Below, piece after piece: positions 56,950 through 64,000 of a stretch of DNA of 64,000 bases. The stretch spans positions 5,310,501-5,374,500 of the forward strand of contig NZ_CP022203.1 of NCBI RefSeq assembly GCF_002305895.1. The letters are read 5' to 3'. The notes under the pieces were generated by a model, which was given only the letters and a program-made list of their open reading frames with translations, did no database searches and was not told the DNA's origin. The position numbers were made by a program, and so were the translations under genes. The number at the start of each line of letters is the position of its first letter. Position 1 is the stretch's first letter. The stretch comes from Corallococcus macrosporus DSM 14697 (lineage in GTDB: Bacteria > Myxococcota > Myxococcia > Myxococcales > Myxococcaceae).

Positions 56950-58182
56950 TTACCGGGCGTAGAGCGCCCCGCCGTCCTCGCTCCGCCGGATGGCGTCCGC
57001 GACGGCCAGCGCGTCCCGGGCCTCGGCCACGTCATGGACCCGGACCACGTCGGCCCCACCCAGCGCGGCCATGGAGGCCACCGAGCCCAGCGTCGCCGCC
57101 AGCCGCTCGGAGGCTGGCTTGCCGCCCGCCAGCCGGCCGAGGAAGCCCTTGCGGCTGGTCCCGACGAGCAGCGGCAGCCCCAGGACGCGCAGCTCGTTGA
57201 GGCGGCGCAGCAGGAAGAGGTTGTGCTCGAACGTCTTGCCGAAGCCGATCCCCGGGTCCAGGAGGATGCGCTCCCGGGGAACGCCCGCCGCCTCGGCGCG
57301 CGCGACGGCGGCCTCCAGGAAGCCCAGCACGTCCTCGATGACGTCGTCATAGCGCGGCGCCTGCTGCATGGTGGCCGGGGTGCCCTGGATGTGCATCAGG
57401 CAGCAGGCGGCGCCGGCCTCGGCCACCACGCGGGGCAGGTCGGCGTCGGCGCCGAAGCCGGTGACGTCGTTGATGAGGTGCGCGCCGGCCCGCAGCGCCT
57501 CACGCGCCACCGCGGCCTTGGTGGTGTCCACCGAGAGCGGCACGGACGTCCGCGCGCGCAGGCCCTCGATGACGGGGACGACGCGGGCCACCTCGGCCTC
57601 GGCGCTGACGGGCAACGCGCCTGGCCGGGTGGACTCACCGCCCACGTCGAGCAGGTCGGCCCCCGCTTCCGCCAGGGCGAGCCCATGGGCGATGGCGGCC
57701 TCCGGGTCGAAGAAGCGCCCACCGTCCGAGAAGCTGTCCGGCGTCACGTTCACCACGCCCATGACGTAGGTGCTCGCGCCCCACTCGAAGCGCTTGTCCC
57801 CCAGCACCAGCGCCGGTGGCGCGGTGCCCGAGGCCAGCGCGGCAGCCACGGCCTTGGACAAGGCCGGCAGCTCGTCGCGGCCTCCGCGAGCCAGGTCCAC
57901 CAACAGCCTGAACTGTTCGGCGTGCCCCGACAGCATGCCCGTTCCAGGCCGCCCCCCGGCCTCCCCCGCGAGCCAGGCGGGCAACGCCGCCGGAGCGTCG
58001 GACAGGGCCTGCAACCTCTGGAGGAAGTGCAGCGCCTGCGTCCCCAGCCCCGTGAGGAGCAGCCGCGTGTGGGGGAGCGACTCCCGGAGCGCCGCCAGCG
58101 AGCTGGGGGCCAGCCCCATCCGCCGGAAGGCGAGGACCAGGTCTTCGGGGTGCTCGGCGGTGACGACGCGGGCGCGAATCAT
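56950..58182 (-). CDS. folP: Dihydropteroate synthase with N-terminal extension
   Basis: A 410-residue protein. The DHPS barrel occupies about residues 130-405, with MGVVNVTPDSFSDGG, DVGGESTRPG, SVDTTKAAVAREAL, NDVTGFG, DPGIGFGKTFEHN and GTSRKGFLG. It joins p-aminobenzoate to the pterin pyrophosphate in folate synthesis. The first 130 residues form an extra alpha/beta domain (VTAEHPEDLVLAFRRMGLAP, SGHAEQFRLLVDLARG) absent from E. coli FolP; from memory similar extensions occur in some other bacteria. The start is the ATG at 58182. Confidence 0.94.
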   Translation of the reverse strand: MIRARVVTAEHPEDLVLAFRRMGLAPSSLAALRESLPHTRLLLTGLGTQALHFLQRLQALSDAPAALPAWLAGEAGGRPGTGMLSGHAEQFRLLVDLARGGRDELPALSKAVAAALASGTAPPALVLGDKRFEWGASTYVMGVVNVTPDSFSDGGRFFDPEAAIAHGLALAEAGADLLDVGGESTRPGALPVSAEAEVARVVPVIEGLRARTSVPLSVDTTKAAVAREALRAGAHLINDVTGFGADADLPRVVAEAGAACCLMHIQGTPATMQQAPRYDDVIEDVLGFLEAAVARAEAAGVPRERILLDPGIGFGKTFEHNLFLLRRLNELRVLGLPLLVGTSRKGFLGRLAGGKPASERLAATLGSVASMAALGGADVVRVHDVAEARDALAVADAIRRSEDGGALYAR

Positions 58183-58267
58183 CGGGGACTCCAGGGAGGG
58201 GGCCGCGCACCGCCGCCAGGACGGGGCGCGCCTGCCTACCCTACCGCTCCCGAGCGCGCCCGGGGGC

Positions 58268-58672
58268 TCAGGCTTCGAGCGGCCCGGTGACGATGTCCAC
58301 CGTGGACGTCGTCATCAGCTTGTGGATGGGGCACTGCGCGACGGCGTTGTACAGCCGCTGCTTGTCCTCCGGGGACAGCGCCCCGTGGAAGGCCAGCTTC
58401 ACCTTCAACGTGTAGGTGCCCTGCCGCTCCTTCGAGTCATCCCGTTCGACGTGCGTCTCCACCCGCTCCAGGGCCAGGCCGTGCCGCTTCGCGTACCAGT
58501 GGGCCGTCAGCGCCTTGCAGGCCGCCAGCGCGGCGTCGAAGTAGTCGTGCGGGCCGGGCGCGGAGTCCGCTCCGCCCAGCGCGGGGGCCACGTCCGCGTG
58601 CAGGGTATGAGCGCCGGTCTGAAGGACCTGGCGAAATGCTCCGGGCTTCTCGGTCTGGCTGTGGGTCGTCAT
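58268..58672 (-). CDS. OsmC-family peroxidase-like protein
   Basis: A 134-residue OsmC/Ohr-fold protein with the two reactive cysteines in place: AALAACKAL and VAQCPIHKLM. Such proteins reduce organic peroxides through a Cys pair. HDYFDAALAACKALTAHWYA is typical of the YhfA-like OsmC subgroup. It lies 70 bp after yceI on the same strand and is probably co-transcribed, in a module with oxidative-stress flavour. Confidence 0.9.
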   Translation of the reverse strand: MTTHSQTEKPGAFRQVLQTGAHTLHADVAPALGGADSAPGPHDYFDAALAACKALTAHWYAKRHGLALERVETHVERDDSKERQGTYTLKVKLAFHGALSPEDKQRLYNAVAQCPIHKLMTTSTVDIVTGPLEA

Positions 58673-58742
58673 GGGGGGCTCCGGGAGGAAGCGGTGGACC
58701 GGAGGCCCGTGAAGGGCCTCCGGAGCGGTCCAATCAGGTGAA

Positions 58743-59291
58743 TCAGGCGGCCTGCTCGGACTGCGCCTTCACGGCCTGGACCTCGATGGCGATCTCAATC
58801 TTCTCGCCCACCAGCACGCCGCCCGTCTCCAGGGCCTGGTTCCACGTCAGGCCGAAGTCGCGGCGGTCCACCGACGTCTTCGCCTCGAACGCGGCCTTCA
58901 CGTTGCCCCACGGGTCCTTGCCCACGCCGAGCTGCTCGGCGTCCAGCACCACCTCGCGGGTGATGTCGCGGATGGTCAGGTTGCCCGTCACCTTCAGCCC
59001 GTCGCCAGAGCCCTTCTCCACCTTGGTGCTCTTGAACGAGATGCTGGGGAACTTCTCCACGTCGAAGAAGTCCGGCGAGCGCAGGTGGTTGTCGCGCTGC
59101 TCCACGCCCGTGTCGATGCTGCCCGTCTCGATGGTGACGGCCACGGAGGACTTCGTGACGTCCTGCTCGTCCAGCGACACCGCGCCGCTGTACTTGCGGA
59201 AGCTGCCGCGAACCTTCGCGATGACCATGTGACGGACGGAGAAGTGGATGCCGGAGTGGGTGGTGTCGATGTTCCAGGTCGTGGTGGCCAT
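58743..59291 (-). CDS. YceI-family lipid-binding protein (cytoplasmic form)
   Basis: A 182-residue beta-barrel of the YceI family, which binds polyisoprenoid-like lipids. Motifs: TWNIDTTHSGIHFSVRHMVI, KVRGSFRKYSG, DNHLRSPDFFDVEKFPSISF and GNLTIRDITREVVLD. No signal peptide, unlike E. coli YceI, so it should be cytoplasmic. ATG at 59291 follows AAGGAAGG. It is divergent from lysR, with a palindrome in the shared region. Confidence 0.93.
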   Translation of the reverse strand: MATTTWNIDTTHSGIHFSVRHMVIAKVRGSFRKYSGAVSLDEQDVTKSSVAVTIETGSIDTGVEQRDNHLRSPDFFDVEKFPSISFKSTKVEKGSGDGLKVTGNLTIRDITREVVLDAEQLGVGKDPWGNVKAAFEAKTSVDRRDFGLTWNQALETGGVLVGEKIEIAIEVQAVKAQSEQAA

Positions 59292-59386
59292 GAGGTGCCT
59301 TCCTTTTTGGGTGAAGCGGTGTGTTCGACGAGGAGGAAGGTAGCGGTGGCCCCCCGTCTTGATTAGATGGGCCAGACTGGAAGAAC

Positions 59387-59404
59387 TGTTCCACCCACGG
59401 AACA
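59387..59404. promoter_or_regulatory. Palindromic operator at the lysR/yceI divergent region
   Basis: TGTTCC-ACCCAC-GGAACA, a perfect 6-6-6 dyad ending 6 bp before the lysR ATG. An almost identical copy lies at 60302-60319. The position at the start codon fits autorepression; control of divergent yceI is plausible. Confidence 0.7.
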
Positions 59405-59410
59405 AACGCC

Positions 59411-60292
59411 ATGGACCTCAACGAACTCCTCATCTTCGCGCGCGTGGTACAGGCAGGCAGCTTCACGGCGGCGGCCAAGGGCCTGCGGATGCCCAAGTCC
59501 ACCGTGAGCCGGAAGGTGTCGGAGCTGGAGACGCGCGTGGGCGCGCAGCTCCTGCAACGCACCACGCGCAAGCTGCGCCTCACCGAGGTGGGCCGGACGT
59601 ACTACGAGCACTGCGCGCGCATCGTCCTGGAGGCGGAGCAGGCCGAACAGGCGGTGACGCGGATGCAGGCGGCGCCCCACGGCCTGCTGCGCGTGACGAC
59701 ACCGCTGACCTTCAGCTTCATCGGGCCGCTCATCTCCCGGTTCCTCCAGGCGTACCCGGAGGTGCAGCTCGAGCTGGTGTGCAGCGACCGCAACGTGGAC
59801 CTGATGGCGGAGGGCTTCGACGTGGCGGTGCGCGCCGGGCGGCTGGCGGACTCCTCCCTCACGGCCCGGCGGCTGGGCAGCGTGGAGCGCGTCGTCATCG
59901 CCTCACCTGGCTACCTCAAGGCGCGGGGGACGCCCAGGACGCCCAGGGATTTGGAGAAGCACGACTGCCTCCTCTTCGGCACCGGGCTGGAGAGCAACGT
60001 CTGGACGCTCATGTCCGGCAACCGCTCCGTGGACGTCAAGGTGCCCGCGCGGCTGGTGGTGAACGAGCCCGACATGGTCTTCGCGGTGGCGCGGGCGGGC
60101 GCCGGCATCGCCCTGCTGCCCAACCTCCACTTCTCCTCGGAGCTGACCGCCGGGCGCCTGCAGCGCATCCTGCCGGACTGGCACTCCACGGAGACGCCCG
60201 TGCACGCCGTCTACCCGAGCACGCGCCACCACTCCCCCAAGGTGGTGGCCTTCGTGGAGTGCCTGCGCGAGCACTGGCCCCGGCTCGGCTGA
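59411..60292 (+). CDS. LysR-family transcription regulator
   Basis: A 293-residue LTTR. Residues 1-60 are the winged HTH (DLNELLIFARVVQAGSFTAA, MPKSTVSRKVSELETRVGAQ, LLQRTTRKLRLTEVG), followed by the linker helix and the periplasmic-binding-like sensor domain (RVTTPLTFSFIGPLISRFLQ, VDLMAEGFDVAVRAG). It resembles the large AaeR/DhcR-like group. It sits between yceI/osmC (divergent) and two pirin genes (downstream); the same palindrome lies at its own start and before the pirins, so it is their likely regulator. Confidence 0.95.
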   Translation: MDLNELLIFARVVQAGSFTAAAKGLRMPKSTVSRKVSELETRVGAQLLQRTTRKLRLTEVGRTYYEHCARIVLEAEQAEQAVTRMQAAPHGLLRVTTPLTFSFIGPLISRFLQAYPEVQLELVCSDRNVDLMAEGFDVAVRAGRLADSSLTARRLGSVERVVIASPGYLKARGTPRTPRDLEKHDCLLFGTGLESNVWTLMSGNRSVDVKVPARLVVNEPDMVFAVARAGAGIALLPNLHFSSELTAGRLQRILPDWHSTETPVHAVYPSTRHHSPKVVAFVECLREHWPRLG

Positions 60293-60301
60293 CAGCGGAG
60301 C

Positions 60302-60319
60302 TGTTCCACCCATGGAACG
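60302..60319. promoter_or_regulatory. Second copy of the palindromic operator, upstream of the pirin genes
   Basis: TGTTCC-ACCCAT-GGAACG: identical to the lysR site except for two bases. It lies 10 bp after the lysR stop and about 100 bp before the first pirin ATG, a normal activator or repressor position. Confidence 0.7.
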
Positions 60320-60420
60320 ATGCTTCCCATTGTCCACATCTAGTCCCGGAGGGCCCTGAAGCACATCATGCCTCTCGAAACAGCGGCCGCCATCCAGGCG
60401 CCGCCGCGGAAAGGAACGTC

Positions 60421-61116
60421 ATGATTGCCATTCGCCCCTCGGAAGCGCGCGGTCACGCCAACCACGGCTGGCTGGACTCCCACCACACCTTCTCCTTCGC
60501 TGGCTACTACGACCCGGGCTTCATGGGCTTCCGCGCCCTGCGCGTCATCAACGAGGACCGCGTCGCGCCGAACGAGGGCTTTGGCACCCACCCGCACCGG
60601 GACATGGAGATCATCACCTACCCGCTCAGCGGCGCCATTGCCCACCGCGACAGCACGGGCGGCGAGGGCCTGCTGCGCGCCGGTGAGGTCCAGCGGATGA
60701 CGGCTGGCACCGGGGTGCTGCACAGCGAGATGAACGGCGCGGATGAGGACCTCCACTTCCTGCAGATCTGGATCATCCCGGACCGCAAGGGCCTGACGCC
60801 TGGCTACGAGCAGAAGGCCTTCCCGGAGTCCGAGCGCCAGGGCCGCTGGCGGGTGGTGGCCAGCCCGGACGCCCGCGACGGCAGCCTCACGGTGCACCAG
60901 GACGTGGTGCTTCACGCCACGCTGCTGGGCAAGGGCGAGCAGGCGGCGTACACGCTGGCGCCGGGCCGCCACGCCTGGCTGCAGGTGGCGCGCGGCAAGG
61001 GCACGCTCAACGGCGTGGAGCTGAAGGCCGGAGACGGCGTCGCGGTGGCGGACGAGTCGCGGCTCGTCCTCTCCGCCACCGAGCCGATGGAAGCGCTGCT
61101 GTTCGACCTGGCCTGA
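60421..61116 (+). CDS. Pirin-family protein, YhaK-like
   Basis: A 231-residue bicupin. The N-terminal cupin has the metal-binding pattern GFGTHPHRDMEIITYPLSG and GTGVLHSEMN; HAWLQVARGKGTLNGVELKA belongs to the C-terminal cupin. Pirins of this type can have quercetinase activity or act as redox-sensitive proteins. The ATG follows AAAGGAA. The second pirin gene starts 33 bp after its stop; the palindrome lies upstream. Confidence 0.92.
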   Translation: MIAIRPSEARGHANHGWLDSHHTFSFAGYYDPGFMGFRALRVINEDRVAPNEGFGTHPHRDMEIITYPLSGAIAHRDSTGGEGLLRAGEVQRMTAGTGVLHSEMNGADEDLHFLQIWIIPDRKGLTPGYEQKAFPESERQGRWRVVASPDARDGSLTVHQDVVLHATLLGKGEQAAYTLAPGRHAWLQVARGKGTLNGVELKAGDGVAVADESRLVLSATEPMEALLFDLA

Positions 61117-61149
61117 GGCCACTTCGCTGAACGAAAGAGAGAGCACGAC

Positions 61150-62076
61150 ATGAGCCGGGATGACTTGAACGCGGAGCAGCTCCCCCCTTCGATGGAGACA
61201 CTCATCGTCGCGCCCTCTCGCGACCTGGGCGACGGGTTCGAGGTGCGGCGCGCGCTGCCCTCGGCCCGCCGCCGGATGGTGGGGCCCTTCATCTTTCTGG
61301 ACCAGATGGGCCCCGCCGGCTTCCAGCCCGGCCATGGCCTGGATGTGCGGCCCCATCCGCACATCGGGCTGGCCACCGTCACCTACCTCTTTGACGGAGA
61401 GATCATGCACCGGGACAGCCTGGGCACCGTGCAGCCCATCCGCCCCGGCGCGGTGAACTGGATGACGGCGGGCAACGGCATCGTCCACTCGGAGCGCACC
61501 GGCCCCGGGCCTCGCGCCGCGGGCAGCAAGATCTTCGGCATGCAGGCGTGGGTGGCGCTGCCCAGGCGTCACGAGGAGACGGCCCCGGCCTTCGTCCACC
61601 ACCCCGAGGACACCATGCCCTTCCATGAGGGTGAGGGCGCGAGGATGCGCGTCATCACCGGCACGGTGCACGGCCAGCGCTCGCCGGTGCAGACGCTGTC
61701 GGACATGTTCTACGCGGACGTGGAGCTGGCGGCCGGCGCGCGCTTCGTGGTGCCGGCCGAGCACGAGGAGCGGGCCATGTACCTGGTCCAGGGCGCCGTC
61801 GAAGTGGACGGCATGGCCTTCCAGCCGGGCGAGCTGCTCGTCTTCAAGCCCGGCAAGTCCGTCACGCTCCACGCCACGGCGGCGGCGCGGCTGCTGGTGC
61901 TCGGCGGAGAGAGCATGGACGGGCCGCGCTACATCTTCTGGAACTTCGTCTCCAGCTCGAAGGAGCGGCTGGAGCAGGCGAAGGAGGACTGGAAGGCCCA
62001 GCGCTTCGCCGCCGTGCCGGAGGAGACGGAGTTCATCCCCCTGCCCGAGGCGCCCCTCCCGGTGCGCTACCCGTAG
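61150..62076 (+). CDS. Pirin-family protein, full-length type
   Basis: A 308-residue pirin. The first cupin has [58 protein letters not shown] and [10 protein letters not shown], giving the three-His/one-Glu iron site. The C-terminal part has [20 protein letters not shown] and the typical end [20 protein letters not shown]. Quercetin dioxygenase or regulatory roles are known in the family. It is the last gene before a strong bidirectional terminator. Confidence 0.94.
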   Translation: MSRDDLNAEQLPPSMETLIVAPSRDLGDGFEVRRALPSARRRMVGPFIFLDQMGPAGFQPGHGLDVRPHPHIGLATVTYLFDGEIMHRDSLGTVQPIRPGAVNWMTAGNGIVHSERTGPGPRAAGSKIFGMQAWVALPRRHEETAPAFVHHPEDTMPFHEGEGARMRVITGTVHGQRSPVQTLSDMFYADVELAAGARFVVPAEHEERAMYLVQGAVEVDGMAFQPGELLVFKPGKSVTLHATAAARLLVLGGESMDGPRYIFWNFVSSSKERLEQAKEDWKAQRFAAVPEETEFIPLPEAPLPVRYP

Positions 62077-62108
62077 TCACGCCGGCTTCGCCCGAAGCCC
62101 GCAAGGCA

Positions 62109-62150
62109 GAAGGCCCTTCCCAGCAGCGTGGGAAGGGCCTTCTTCATTTC
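62109..62150. terminator. Bidirectional terminator between pirin and ftsH
   Basis: A perfect 14-bp stem GAAGGCCCTTCCCA/TGGGAAGGGCCTTC with a 6-nt loop, followed by TTCATTTC on the plus strand. It lies between the convergent stops at 62076 and 62179 and can serve both. Confidence 0.85.
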
Positions 62151-62178
62151 AGCTCGAGCCGCTTTGAGCCCGTGGGGC

Positions 62179-63999
<1,821 letters not shown>

Positions 64000-64000
64000 G

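Overview
The window is high-GC DNA with the gene content of a myxobacterium (Myxococcota, most likely Myxococcaceae). The main pointers are two Ser/Thr protein kinases beside an FHA-domain sigma-54 activator, a SitA-like lipoprotein toxin with an Imm11-type immunity gene, a DUF2381-type protein with its usual lipoprotein partner, and an alternative complex III plus caa3 oxidase operon. The species cannot be fixed from the sequence alone. No CRISPR array, rRNA, insertion sequence, integrase or replication origin was recognised. One tRNA (Thr, anticodon CGT) is present.

Layout. 1-3.3 kb: the end of a helical protein, a DUF421 membrane protein, a Tat-exported SDR and a small membrane protein. 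3.3-14.8 kb (minus): an eleven-gene respiratory operon, actABCDEF, a small membrane protein, then oxidase subunits II, I, III and IV. Nearly all junctions overlap, six by exactly 4 nt. Quinol oxidation and oxygen reduction are therefore encoded as one unit. 15.2-19.8 kb: an MscS channel, a TPP enzyme gene that has lost its 5' end, an enolase-superfamily gene, a second DUF421 gene and a small holin-like membrane protein. 20-24.2 kb: a visibly AT-richer block with a hypothetical gene, an immunity gene, the AHH-nuclease toxin, the DUF2381-type gene and a lipoprotein. It ends at the 3' side of tRNA-Thr. 24.7-34.2 kb: a Glu/Leu/Phe/Val dehydrogenase, a PilZ protein, a secreted protein, an HtrA protease, GrpE, a stand-alone sigma region-1.1-like protein, an FtsH paralogue, a lipoprotein, a Nudix hydrolase and an XRE regulator.

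34.3-47.3 kb: a large kinase/ATPase/TPR protein, a second kinase, the FHA sigma-54 activator tail-to-tail with it, a 771-aa protein of unknown function, a YdeP-type molybdopterin oxidoreductase and a BON protein with 25-residue tandem repeats. 47.4-52.0 kb: histidine degradation (hutU, a lipoprotein, hutI) and a class II glutamine amidotransferase. 52.0-58.2 kb (minus): a housekeeping cluster folP-glmM-pdxJ-acpS-nnr-tsaE. 58.3-62.1 kb: a stress-type module (OsmC, YceI, a LysR regulator, two pirins) in which an almost identical palindrome precedes both lysR and the pirin genes. 62.2-64 kb: the 3' part of ftsH, cut by the window edge.

The most interesting items are the toxin/immunity block, the LysR palindrome pair, the 5'-truncated TPP enzyme gene, the free-standing region 1.1 protein and the kinase-fused ATPase that lacks the Walker A lysine. 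All functional calls are read from motifs and remembered family features. No database search was run.
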